DNA of 64,000 nucleotides, taken from assembly GCF_000750955.1 (NCBI RefSeq), contig NZ_CCEJ010000004.1, forward strand, positions 62,001-126,000. The letters are read 5' to 3'. The notes beneath the pieces are model-generated. The model saw only the letters and a list, made by a program, of their open reading frames with translations, was not told where the DNA came from and ran no database searches. Both the position numbers and the translations under genes were made by a program. This document shows, one piece after another, positions 17,337 to 26,615 of this stretch (its first letter is position 1; each line of letters starts with the position of its first letter). This DNA comes from Criblamydia sequanensis CRIB-18. GTDB taxonomy: Bacteria > Chlamydiota > Chlamydiia > Chlamydiales > Criblamydiaceae.

Positions 17337-18922
17337 AAATAATGGTTGTCGATGATGAAAAAGCTACACAACCTCTTTTTATCCAAAGATATAAAGATGA
17401 GATTCGGGAGGGGATTTTTGATTTTTATTTTGCTTTTTCAGCAGAAGAAGCCCTTAAACAATTAAGTAAAGATGATCCTAATGCGGTTCTCATTCTTTCA
17501 GACATTAACATGCCCGGGATGAGCGGTCTTCAGCTGCTTAAAACTTTAAAAAATATGTACCCGAAAGTCCCGGTCATGATGGTGACAGCCTATGGTGATG
17601 AAGCAAACCACACAAAAGCCATGGCCTATAAAGCTGATGGGTTTGTAAATAAACCGATTGATTTTGCAGCTTTAAAAGAAAAAATATTAAAGTACTCTCC
17701 CCTTGGCAAAAACACTGCCGCCCTAAAATCAAAGCCTGTGACCACAACTAAAATTCTTGTGGTCGATGATGAACCTGCCCTTGAAGCTTTAATCCGCCAA
17801 AAATTTAGACAGCAAATTAAAAACCAGGAAATGGAGTTTATTTTTGCATCCAACGGACGAGAAGCTCTTGATGTTTTAAATAAAGATGAAGAAATCGGGA
17901 TTGTTTTAACAGACATTAACATGCCTGAAATGGATGGTTTGACTCTACTTTCTAAAATTAAAGAAAAGAACCGGCTTTTTCGAACGGTTGTAATTTCAGC
18001 TTATGGCGATATGGAAAATATACGGACAGCCATGAATCTTGGGGCAAGTGATTTTATAACAAAACCAATCGATTTAAAAGACCTTGCCACCACACTTGAG
18101 AAGATAACCGATCAGTTTAATTCTTTGAAAGAAGGCATCATCGCACAAAAAAGGATGATCGAATACCGTAAAGAATTGGAAATTGCAAGCCATATTCAGC
18201 AAACGTTTATACCAAGCAACTTTAATCCCTTCCCGGAATCACAAGCTATTGAAATTTTTGGGAAAATGTTCTCTGCAAAAGAAGTTAGCGGTGATTTTTT
18301 TGACTTTTTTCCTATCGGCGAAGATAAACTTGGATTTGTTATAGCAGATGTTTCAGGAAAAGGGGTGCCGGCTTCTCTTTTTATGGTAATGAGTAAAACC
18401 CTAATGCGCTCGGCAGCTCTTGCGAATCCCTCCCCCAAAGAGTGTTTAAGAGAGGTCAGCCACTATTTATGCTACAACAATGAATCCGCGATGTTTGTCA
18501 CAGCTTTTTATGGAGTGTTGGATATCCAAACAGGGTCACTTACTTATTGCGACGCAGGCCACTTGCCGCCTTATATACTTACAAAGAACGGGACAGTAAA
18601 AAAATTCTCAAAAAATGGCGGCATTGCCCTTGGGGTTATTGATGATCTTGAACAGGAAAACTCTCTTTACCTGGAAATAACTATCCAGCTATCTCCGGGT
18701 GACATGATTATCCTCTATACCGATGGTATTACCGAAGCTGTCAACAGCAATAACATCGCTTATCCGATTGAGCGCTTTGAAACCCTTCTAAAGCAAAATG
18801 TAAATCAGGATATCGCAAAAATCATTAATGATCTTAAAGAGGATATCGAATCGTATGTATCGGGCGAGCAATACGACGATATCACCCTTCTTTGCATCAA
18901 GTGGAACGGGCCTTCTAAATAG
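17333..18922 (+). CDS. Response regulator REC-REC-PP2C (RsbU-type output)
   Basis: The 529-residue protein has two receiver domains in tandem, with phospho-acceptor Asp57 (ILSDINMPGMSG) and Asp194 (VLTDINMPEMDG), both followed by Lys motifs (NKPIDF and TKPIDL). A coiled segment connects to a SpoIIE/RsbU-type PP2C domain (KEVSGDFFDFF, FVIADVSGKGVPASLFM, YCDAGHLPPYIL, ILYTDGITEAVN, EQYDDITLLCIKW). The family dephosphorylates anti-anti-sigma factors. Translational overlap with the upstream kinase gene makes it the output of that sensor. Two receivers suggest input from two kinases; the CheA hybrid at 4.3-7.3 kb is a possible second source (inference). Confidence 0.92.
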   Translation: MKIMVVDDEKATQPLFIQRYKDEIREGIFDFYFAFSAEEALKQLSKDDPNAVLILSDINMPGMSGLQLLKTLKNMYPKVPVMMVTAYGDEANHTKAMAYKADGFVNKPIDFAALKEKILKYSPLGKNTAALKSKPVTTTKILVVDDEPALEALIRQKFRQQIKNQEMEFIFASNGREALDVLNKDEEIGIVLTDINMPEMDGLTLLSKIKEKNRLFRTVVISAYGDMENIRTAMNLGASDFITKPIDLKDLATTLEKITDQFNSLKEGIIAQKRMIEYRKELEIASHIQQTFIPSNFNPFPESQAIEIFGKMFSAKEVSGDFFDFFPIGEDKLGFVIADVSGKGVPASLFMVMSKTLMRSAALANPSPKECLREVSHYLCYNNESAMFVTAFYGVLDIQTGSLTYCDAGHLPPYILTKNGTVKKFSKNGGIALGVIDDLEQENSLYLEITIQLSPGDMIILYTDGITEAVNSNNIAYPIERFETLLKQNVNQDIAKIINDLKEDIESYVSGEQYDDITLLCIKWNGPSK

Positions 18923-18923
18923 A

Positions 18924-21782
18924 ATGGAACAATTTTTTGATGAGATCAGACAAAAAACAGAAGGCACCCTTTTAGTCGATGCTGTTTCAAGAACTGTCTA
19001 CAGTGTAGATGCTTCTATTTACGAGCTTGAACCGTTAGCCGTCTTTCTGCCTTCTTCTTTAAAGGATCTAAAAGAAGCTCTAGTTATTGCAAAAAAATGG
19101 TCTATCCCGATCACTCCAAGAGGCGCGGCCACTGGAATTACAGGAGCCTGCCTTGGGAAAGGCCTTATTATTGATTGCTCAAAATCTCTTAACAAAATAT
19201 TGGAAATTGATATTGCCCAAAAATTTGCAATTGTTGAGCCGGGAGTGGTTCAAGATGATTTAAATCATGCTTTAGCTTCGCATAAATTTAGGCTCGGGCC
19301 TGATACTTCTACCGGAAACCGAGCCACAATAGGCGGGATGCTTGCCAATAATGCTGCCGGATCGAGGTCTCTAAAATATGGGCGCATGGTAGATCACATT
19401 GTTGAAGCCGAGCTCCTTTTAGCAAGCGGCCAAACCCTCTATCTAAAAGCCATGACTAAAAAGGAAGCTTTAGAAAAATCAAAGCTTTCCGGAGAGGAAG
19501 GCAGAATTTATAAAACGGTTCTTTCTATTCTAGATCAAAAAAAAGAAGAAATCTTAAAACGCTTTCCAAACATTCCAAGGCATGTCTCAGGTTATGGCCT
19601 GGATTTTCTATTAGAAGAGACGGATACCTTTAATCTTGCAAAGTTAATTGCTGGCTCGGAAGGCACCTTAGGTGTTGTTTCTAAAATAAAATTAAATATT
19701 GTTCCGGATCTTTTAAAAACCTCCCTCACAGTTATTAGCTTTAAGAACCTGGAAGACCTGTTCATACATATTCCATCCCTTCTAAAATTCAATCCTATTT
19801 CCTTGGAGCTTATTGACGATCATATTTTAAAAGCCGGAATAGACACTCAGGAGTTTTCCTGGTACGACCCTGATCAAACCAAAGCCATCTTAGCCCTTGA
19901 ATTAGAAGCTGAAAGCTATGATGAGCTACAAGTAAAAGAAGATGAGCTTTATCATTTTTTGAAAAAGTCAGGCTTAAACCCTTCTATTCTTAAAGAAGCA
20001 AAAATTCAAAAGAAGCTATGGGAAATTAGAAAGGCAGGTCTTGGCCTTCTTCTTTCTAAAAGAGATTATAGCAGATCGGTTGCCTTTCTTGAAGATGTCT
20101 CAATAGACCCAAATCAGCTAGCCGGCTTTATGAAAGAGTTTTTAACTTTACTTAAAGAACACGGAAAGGAAGCAGGAGTATATGGGCATGCTGGGTCAGG
20201 TTGCATGCATATCAGGCCTTATATCGATTTACGTTATGAAAAAGAGAGGCTTCTTCTCAAAGATTTGATGGAAAAAACAGTTCCCCTCCTCCTTAAATAT
20301 AACGGCACTTTAAGCGGTGAGCATGGAGATGGTTTTATAAGGTCCTGGCTTAATCCAAAAATATTCGGAGAATCACTTTACGAGGCTTTTTTAGAGATTA
20401 AAAAGGCTTTTGATCCGGACTTTTTGATGAACCCCGGAAAAATTGTAGACGGACCCGATCCTTTAGAAAATATCAGAAAAAGCCCGGAAGATGGGAAGAT
20501 GGCCACTTTCTTAGATTTTAAAGAAGAAGGGGGATTTGAATTATCCGTAGATCTTTGCAATGGAAATGGTCTTTGCAGAAAAAAAGAAGGCGTCATGTGC
20601 CCCTCATTTCAAGCGACAAATGATGAGCGGGACACAACAAGGGCGCGGGCTGTCACTTTAAGACGGCTCCTAAGGGGGGATCTTGGAAGAGAAGGCCTTG
20701 CAAGTGATGAACTCATGGAAGTGTTAGACTTATGTTTAGAGTGCAAAGGCTGTAAAACAGAGTGCCCATCTCACGTAGATATGGCGAAAATGAAATCGGA
20801 AGTTCTTTATCAGAGGAATCTAAAGAAGGGCGTTTCATTAAGAGACAATCTTTTTGGAAAAATAGGCGATCTTTCAAAGTTTGCTTCTCTTTTTCCAAAA
20901 ACTTCTAACAAACTTAAAAGTAAACCCTTTATTAAAGAGTTTTTGAATAAAATCGGGCTCACACCCTATCGTCCTTTACCAGATTTTGCTATCACTCGTT
21001 TTTCAAAACTTGCTAAAAAAAGAAACACCCCTTCTCGTGATAAAACTCAAATTGTTCTTTTTAATGATACCTTTAATGAATTCTATTGCCCTGAAATAGG
21101 CATGAGCCTTCTTTCTTTATTTGATAAAATGGAAGTCGATGTCATCATTCCAAGCTATAGTTGCTGCGGGAGAACTTTAATTTCCAAGGGCCTCTTGGAA
21201 GACGCTTTAAAAAAAGCCAAAAAATTGGTTGAAACCTTTTATCCTTATGCTGAAAAAGGAATCCCGATTGTCGGCATAGAGCCAAGCTGCATCCTGACTT
21301 TAAAAGAAGATCTGGTCTCTTTAGCCGGCAATAAAGCTCCCCATTTGATAGAGCCTTTAAAGCAAATTGCTTCTGTATCGATGACCCTAAGTGAATTTCT
21401 TGTGAAACATTTGAAATCAGAACCACATCTTTTAAAACCGCTTTCCTTATCAAAACTTGAGGTCTTTATTCACGGACACTGTCATGAGAAGGCTCTTTTA
21501 GGGATGCATCCGGAGCTTGAGGTCCTTTCCTATTTCCCATTTATCCATCCAAAAATCATCCCTTCTGGCTGCTGCGGGATGGCGGGTTCCTTTGGGTATG
21601 AAAAAGAGCATTTTGATCTATCCCTGAAAATCGGCAATCTTGTTCTATTGCCTTACATCGAAAAGCTAAATGATGATGCCATCCTTTTAGCCAATGGTTT
21701 CTCTTGCAGAAATCAAATAAGCTTTGGGACTCAAAAAAAAGCTCTTCATTTGGGTGAAGTTCTTAATATTTTAACTTCATGA
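18924..21782 (+). CDS. FAD/Fe-S dehydrogenase (GlcD/YdiJ-like 2-hydroxyacid dehydrogenase)
   Basis: The start is the ATG at 18924, one base after the regulator's stop; a longer frame would run into that gene. The 952-residue protein contains an FAD-binding PCMH domain (RGAATGITGACLG, IGGMLANNAAGSRSLKYGRM, AGSEGTLGVVSKIKL), an FAD-oxidase C-terminal domain (GHAGSGCMHIRPYIDL, SGEHGDGFIRSWLNP), a ferredoxin-like segment with CLECKGCKTECP and an additional Cys set around LCNGNGLC, and a C-terminal CCG-type region (YSCCGRTL, SGCCGMAGSFGYE). This is the layout of membrane-peripheral D-lactate or D-2-hydroxyglutarate dehydrogenases that pass electrons to quinones. The substrate cannot be fixed from sequence. 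Confidence 0.9.
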   Translation: MEQFFDEIRQKTEGTLLVDAVSRTVYSVDASIYELEPLAVFLPSSLKDLKEALVIAKKWSIPITPRGAATGITGACLGKGLIIDCSKSLNKILEIDIAQKFAIVEPGVVQDDLNHALASHKFRLGPDTSTGNRATIGGMLANNAAGSRSLKYGRMVDHIVEAELLLASGQTLYLKAMTKKEALEKSKLSGEEGRIYKTVLSILDQKKEEILKRFPNIPRHVSGYGLDFLLEETDTFNLAKLIAGSEGTLGVVSKIKLNIVPDLLKTSLTVISFKNLEDLFIHIPSLLKFNPISLELIDDHILKAGIDTQEFSWYDPDQTKAILALELEAESYDELQVKEDELYHFLKKSGLNPSILKEAKIQKKLWEIRKAGLGLLLSKRDYSRSVAFLEDVSIDPNQLAGFMKEFLTLLKEHGKEAGVYGHAGSGCMHIRPYIDLRYEKERLLLKDLMEKTVPLLLKYNGTLSGEHGDGFIRSWLNPKIFGESLYEAFLEIKKAFDPDFLMNPGKIVDGPDPLENIRKSPEDGKMATFLDFKEEGGFELSVDLCNGNGLCRKKEGVMCPSFQATNDERDTTRARAVTLRRLLRGDLGREGLASDELMEVLDLCLECKGCKTECPSHVDMAKMKSEVLYQRNLKKGVSLRDNLFGKIGDLSKFASLFPKTSNKLKSKPFIKEFLNKIGLTPYRPLPDFAITRFSKLAKKRNTPSRDKTQIVLFNDTFNEFYCPEIGMSLLSLFDKMEVDVIIPSYSCCGRTLISKGLLEDALKKAKKLVETFYPYAEKGIPIVGIEPSCILTLKEDLVSLAGNKAPHLIEPLKQIASVSMTLSEFLVKHLKSEPHLLKPLSLSKLEVFIHGHCHEKALLGMHPELEVLSYFPFIHPKIIPSGCCGMAGSFGYEKEHFDLSLKIGNLVLLPYIEKLNDDAILLANGFSCRNQISFGTQKKALHLGEVLNILTS

Positions 21783-21786
21783 ATAA

Positions 21787-24117
21787 CTAAAGTTGGAAAA
21801 GATCAAACCTGTTAGACCCGATTCTACTCATATTGTTCGAACCCCAAAAACGATTTTCGTGTATTTTTGCCAAAGAATTTCCCGGAGCATCTTTTAATTT
21901 AGGAAAAAGAGCATAGAAAGAAACGCCATTGGCATTAAATAGAATGATTTTTTCCTTAGTATTAGGGCCAAAAGATTTTGTGGATTTTATTTCTCCCTTC
22001 TCAAATCCTGCCGCTTGACCTGTAACAAAAACTTCCACCCTGATACCAAAAGCTTCTGCAAATAACTCAAGCTCAAGCTCGCCTAAATCAAAGTCTGTTA
22101 TCTCACTTTGACCCGGCCTTAGTTTTACAGCAAGACCTTGAAGATGCTCGGCATATTGTTCCACTGTCCAACCGGCTTTAGATCTCCCTGTAAGACGAGT
22201 GTGCTCGCTCACTTTTTCTTGCCAAGCCTTTCTATTTTGAGTAAGAAAAGTGAGAAGCGCCTCTTTAATCCAATTGGGGTTGATCTGTTTTTTTTGATTG
22301 GCTCCCTGAAATAGGGAAATCGCTAGGGCTGAGAAAAGACACCCCGTCGCCTTTGGACCTGTTGGTACTTCCACATGAATCACATGAAAATGGCCTTGAA
22401 GCTGGCCAAGAGCTTTTTCTGCATTTTTATCCAAAACAAGGTTGACCTTTGTTGCAGCCTTAATATAAAGGCCGTTATAAATCCCCTCCCACGTTAGAGA
22501 AAGAAGCTTTTTAGTTGACTCAATCACTGCTATTGCTTGTGCATCAAGGGTTGCAATGATTGGAAAATCGATTAAATTCCATTCAATAAGAGGCTCTTTT
22601 GCAACAATTGCTTCACACCCTTTATAGAAAGGCTCTTTCGTTTCATCGGTTGCAAAATCGTTCCACTTTAAATTTATAACATCCTTATAGCGCTCTTTAA
22701 TAAGGAAGGCTATTTCATGTATCAATTCCTCGGCAACCCTAAAGAGTTCCCTATTTTTAGGGACTTCTTTTATTTTTCTTGCTTTTTGCAAAGCAAGGTC
22801 ATCCTCCGGGATTAATCTTTCCAAAAGGAGGATTTTAAAAGCTTCAATCAATTCTTTGGATTCAAGCTGATGAAGAGCTCTCTTGCAGCCTACAGGGTCT
22901 ACTCCCATAGTAAGCTCCGGGATATTAATAGGTGAGAAGTCATCCAAGTTTTTAAAGAGAATAGTGACCTGTCCCTTTTCATCTTTGACTTTATAGGGCC
23001 TAGAGGAAGCGACTGATAGCTCCCTATTATTTAAAATTAGTTTTTCATTACCGCTGCAATCGGTATCTAAAGCTCCGGCATCAATTATAAGAAAGGCCAT
23101 ATATTTATAGATAGCCATGAGGTTATCTTTATACTTTAGTTCAGCGCCTAAACCTTCAACCTCTTGAAGTTCTTCGATCATCTTGCAACTATTATTGAAG
23201 CGGATGCCGATTCCCTGAGATTCAAGATGGGGTAATTCAGAGTCTACTGTCCAATCAAAGACAGAACTTATAAGCTCTGGCATTGTTGCTTTGTTGTTAA
23301 CATGGGTTCCTTGAGTCGTCTTAGTAACTTTTGGAATCCATCGACCCCCTTCAAATACGGGCTTCACAATCTCACGGTATTTGCCATCGATATTAAGAGG
23401 CTCATCCGGGCCTCCTTTATAAGCGGAAGGAATCCACTCCGTTGTAAACTTACTTTCCTTTGGGAGCGTCTCACCTTTTCTTTTGTTTTCAACAAGCTCT
23501 AAAAGCTTGGTCCTCAATTCTTGATTTTTCTCTTCCAAATGTAAATAGGTTGAAGAGGGAAGAGGTCTTGTAAATTGATCTACGGAGAGGTTAAGTCGAT
23601 AGCATTCTTGTATAAAACCGGCAAGCTTTGCGTCATAGATCATGGCTAATGGTTCTTTCTTTTGAGCTGCTTGCAAAACTGAAGCTTCAATATTTTTACA
23701 AGCTATACGGTTTTCTTGGTTTAGTTCCTCTATTTTATAGTTTTCTATATTATTGAGCAGCAAACCGAAAAGTCCCAAAGTCAAAACATTTAAAAAAAAG
23801 ATGCCTATCGCTTTTAAAATAAGGATAGCGACATTCGTTGTTTTCTCAACTTCTATATAGCTATACTTAGAAAAATTAGAGATGGGAAAAGCGGCATTCA
23901 TTTTTGCCACAAGTTGTTTTGGAGGATCTTGTGAAGCGGCATTTAAATCCATAAAAGCCGCGGCAAGTTTCCCTTCATTCAATTCAATGGGATAGCATGC
24001 TTTATATAGGTTTATGGCTTCTCTCACATTCGGGTTGCTGTCCAAATAATTTTGAGGATCAGGAACCAAGCAAGGATAGTTTTGAGAAAAGGGAGGAATT
24101 AAATTTTCAAAGGACAT
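21787..24117 (-). CDS. Membrane-associated protein with C-terminal OTU-like domain (paralog 1)
   Basis: A 776-residue protein with a hydrophobic stretch around residues 97-123 (LKAIGIFFLNVLTLGLFGLL) and a C-terminal OTU-like region. Cys593 lies in TGCLFSALAISLFQG, matching the DGNCLFxA nucleophile block of OTU deubiquitinases, followed by helices and the ELELFAEAFGIRVEVF and IILFNANGVSFYALFP strands typical of OTU C-termini. The position that normally carries catalytic His holds Phe734, and the Asp three residues before the Cys is Ala. It lies six bases downstream of a homologous gene. The likely role is a host-directed effector with ubiquitin-binding or altered activity (inference). Confidence 0.75.
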   Translation of the reverse strand: MSFENLIPPFSQNYPCLVPDPQNYLDSNPNVREAINLYKACYPIELNEGKLAAAFMDLNAASQDPPKQLVAKMNAAFPISNFSKYSYIEVEKTTNVAILILKAIGIFFLNVLTLGLFGLLLNNIENYKIEELNQENRIACKNIEASVLQAAQKKEPLAMIYDAKLAGFIQECYRLNLSVDQFTRPLPSSTYLHLEEKNQELRTKLLELVENKRKGETLPKESKFTTEWIPSAYKGGPDEPLNIDGKYREIVKPVFEGGRWIPKVTKTTQGTHVNNKATMPELISSVFDWTVDSELPHLESQGIGIRFNNSCKMIEELQEVEGLGAELKYKDNLMAIYKYMAFLIIDAGALDTDCSGNEKLILNNRELSVASSRPYKVKDEKGQVTILFKNLDDFSPINIPELTMGVDPVGCKRALHQLESKELIEAFKILLLERLIPEDDLALQKARKIKEVPKNRELFRVAEELIHEIAFLIKERYKDVINLKWNDFATDETKEPFYKGCEAIVAKEPLIEWNLIDFPIIATLDAQAIAVIESTKKLLSLTWEGIYNGLYIKAATKVNLVLDKNAEKALGQLQGHFHVIHVEVPTGPKATGCLFSALAISLFQGANQKKQINPNWIKEALLTFLTQNRKAWQEKVSEHTRLTGRSKAGWTVEQYAEHLQGLAVKLRPGQSEITDFDLGELELELFAEAFGIRVEVFVTGQAAGFEKGEIKSTKSFGPNTKEKIILFNANGVSFYALFPKLKDAPGNSLAKIHENRFWGSNNMSRIGSNRFDLFQL

Positions 24118-24123
24118 AAATAC

Positions 24124-26436
24124 CTAAAATAAATTCGATTGTCTTGGATACGAGAAAGAAGACCATTGATTATATTCAATATTATTATTAGCACCCCAAT
24201 AAAGGTTTGCAAATTGCAAGGCTGCTTGTTCAGGTGTCCTGACCATTCCGATCGGTTTTTTTACCATTGGAAAAAGAGCATAAAAAGTATTATTCGGTTT
24301 GCAAAAAAGAACAATTCTCGTTTCTGCATTTTTGGGCCCATAATGAATGGATGAAGTTTTTCGACCCCCGATAATAGAGTAAGGTGCCCCAGTTCTAAAG
24401 ACCTCAATATGGATAGCTAAGGCATTCGCTATAAGCTCCAGCTCCAAAGTACCGAATAATGCCGGGTTGATGCGGTCTGTTAACAAAGCATCGACATATT
24501 CTTTTATTGAATTTAGCCTATAGTTTTTTACTTCAGCTATTATGAGAGCTTGTATTCTTGGGCTCTTATTTCCCCCGGACATGAGGTATGCTGCGATCGC
24601 TTGTTTTAAAAGTTTAGGATCAAGGTTCATTTTTGACCTTGCTCCCTGCAATAGGCAAACCGCCAACGCTGAAAAAAGACAGCGTTCATTATTGATATTT
24701 AAATGCATGCAATAATATTGATCTTTAATATCATCGAGCCCGCCATTTACTTTTCCAAGCTCTATCAAGCCTTTAGAGTCATTAAACTTCTTTTGTAAAA
24801 CATTAGGCAGATTGGTCCAGATAGGCTCTATTAGTTTCCTTGTGTTTTCCAGAATTTGAAAAAGAGGAGAATCTTTCATATTAAAGAAAAGCGGGTTTTT
24901 AAGGGGCTCAAAGCTTGTGATTGAATTCAGTTCATCGATTTCTTGTTCTTCAACTGATTTTTCATTTTTACAAAAAGGCAAAGCTCTGTCATCGGTTGCG
25001 AATTCGTCCCATTTTTTTAAAATCATGGCGCCATAATTCTCTAAAAAAATTGCCCCTATATCACTAAGCAAGCTTTCAGCTGTTTTGAGAAGAACTCCCA
25101 ATTCAGAATTTGAGGCTTTCAAGGCTTTTGCTTCTTGAAGAATCGGGTTATCATCAGAAAGCAAGGGTTCAAGTAAAAGATGTATTAGGTGGTGATGATG
25201 TTTTTTTAAGCGCTCAAGACACCATTTTGCGCCAAAAGGGTCCACGCCAAAAGGAACAAGCGTTTCTTTACGTGGCGTCCAATCATCATTATTTTTAAAA
25301 AGGATGATTTCTTTTGGTCCTTCAGGATTTTTGCTTAAATCAGGATTTTTGGTTCTAAAGGCAAGCGATGGTCTAACTGAAAGGCCATAATCATTTAACA
25401 AAAGCCTGAGATTATTACGGCAATCCCGATCCATACCGGCCTGATTGACTAGTAAAAAAGCCATGAAAGCATGAACGGCATTTAGGCTATCTTGGTGCTT
25501 CCTAAGCTCTATATCTCCGCTTATAACTGTTTCTGAGAGGAGCTTTCTACTTTTATTAAAATGAATACCGGTACGTTTAGCGAGTTCGAGAAGCGTTTTT
25601 AAAGCGTGATCAAATGTGGATGCTAAAAGGGAGTCCATGTCCTTTTTATCGTTAACCCATTTGCCGCTGTAAATGGACTTCTTACTTTTAAAACTATCTT
25701 GAAATTTTCCGGGAATATCGGTTGGATCAGTATCCCTTTTCCTATATAAGCCTTCAACCCATCCTTCATTTGAAACTGAACTTTTAGTCTTTTCTTTTTC
25801 TCTTTCGAGCTGAAGCTGTCTTTTATTCTCGGCATCTTGAATAAATTCGCTTAAAAGTAAATTTTCCCGCCGCATCCAAGATTCATGAGCCTTTTGCTCT
25901 TCAAAAGGAAGAGTAAAGCGGCTAGACTCTGTTAAATCCATTGGACTGAGCTGAGACAATTTCTGAATGGATCTTTCCATTTTTTCAAAGCTTGCGTTTG
26001 TCCTTAAACTTCGACTAACATTTTCATTATTAAACTCTTGATTGAAAGCCAGTTCTTTTGAAACAGCTTCAATTTTTCTTTGGTTAATAAGGTGAGAGAT
26101 AAGACTAAACAAACCAAGGGTTGCCAGATTTAATAAAAAAACCCCAAACACCCTAATAATGCGGACTATTAAACTTTGTTTCTCTTCCTGAATGAAATTT
26201 AACTGGCCATTCACCGTTTTTGAGATCACAAGCCCGGCAGAATCTCCCGGATTTTGTTCTTTAACCCGCATGACCTCCCACCCTAAATTGTTTCTATTCT
26301 CAGGATTTTCATAAGCATCAAATGCTCTCGCAGCCATATAAAAAGCATGACGCCATCCCGGATTTCTATTGAAAAATTCATTCGGGTGTTCAAAAGGAAG
26401 GTATTGGAATCTTTGCTGATTATTTGAGTGGATCAT
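24124..26436 (-). CDS. Membrane-associated protein with C-terminal OTU-like domain (paralog 2)
   Basis: The 770-residue product is a paralog of the downstream protein over its whole length: hydrophobic stretch near residues 86-113 (RVFGVFLLNLATLGLFSLIS), a conserved middle region with DDRALPF/TDDR-type blocks, and the OTU-like C-terminus. Cys586 lies in ERCLFSALAVCLLQGARS; the C-terminal strand pair is ELELIANALAIHIEVF and IVLFCKPNNTFYALFP. Phe718 replaces the usual catalytic His and Asn occupies the usual Asp position, as in paralog 1. It is the first gene of the pair and likely co-transcribed. No signal peptide is visible. Confidence 0.72.
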   Translation of the reverse strand: MIHSNNQQRFQYLPFEHPNEFFNRNPGWRHAFYMAARAFDAYENPENRNNLGWEVMRVKEQNPGDSAGLVISKTVNGQLNFIQEEKQSLIVRIIRVFGVFLLNLATLGLFSLISHLINQRKIEAVSKELAFNQEFNNENVSRSLRTNASFEKMERSIQKLSQLSPMDLTESSRFTLPFEEQKAHESWMRRENLLLSEFIQDAENKRQLQLEREKEKTKSSVSNEGWVEGLYRKRDTDPTDIPGKFQDSFKSKKSIYSGKWVNDKKDMDSLLASTFDHALKTLLELAKRTGIHFNKSRKLLSETVISGDIELRKHQDSLNAVHAFMAFLLVNQAGMDRDCRNNLRLLLNDYGLSVRPSLAFRTKNPDLSKNPEGPKEIILFKNNDDWTPRKETLVPFGVDPFGAKWCLERLKKHHHHLIHLLLEPLLSDDNPILQEAKALKASNSELGVLLKTAESLLSDIGAIFLENYGAMILKKWDEFATDDRALPFCKNEKSVEEQEIDELNSITSFEPLKNPLFFNMKDSPLFQILENTRKLIEPIWTNLPNVLQKKFNDSKGLIELGKVNGGLDDIKDQYYCMHLNINNERCLFSALAVCLLQGARSKMNLDPKLLKQAIAAYLMSGGNKSPRIQALIIAEVKNYRLNSIKEYVDALLTDRINPALFGTLELELIANALAIHIEVFRTGAPYSIIGGRKTSSIHYGPKNAETRIVLFCKPNNTFYALFPMVKKPIGMVRTPEQAALQFANLYWGANNNIEYNQWSSFSYPRQSNLF

Positions 26437-26615
26437 TCATTAACCGAAAACATTTAAATTATTAACTATTAGCTATCAAAAAAAAATTTAAATATAAATG
26501 CCGCTATTGCCGAGGTTTTATTTTTTTGTGCTATATTAATACTAGATTTTGATTAAGGAATTATGAAGAATTGAACTTTTATTTTAAAAAACCGAGTTGA
26601 GATGTGCAAAAGAAC

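Noticed and set aside
26437-26615. Mini-frame ATGAAGAATTGA with upstream AAGGAAT
   Set aside because: It is only three codons, lies between two minus-strand genes and has no following plus-strand gene to regulate.
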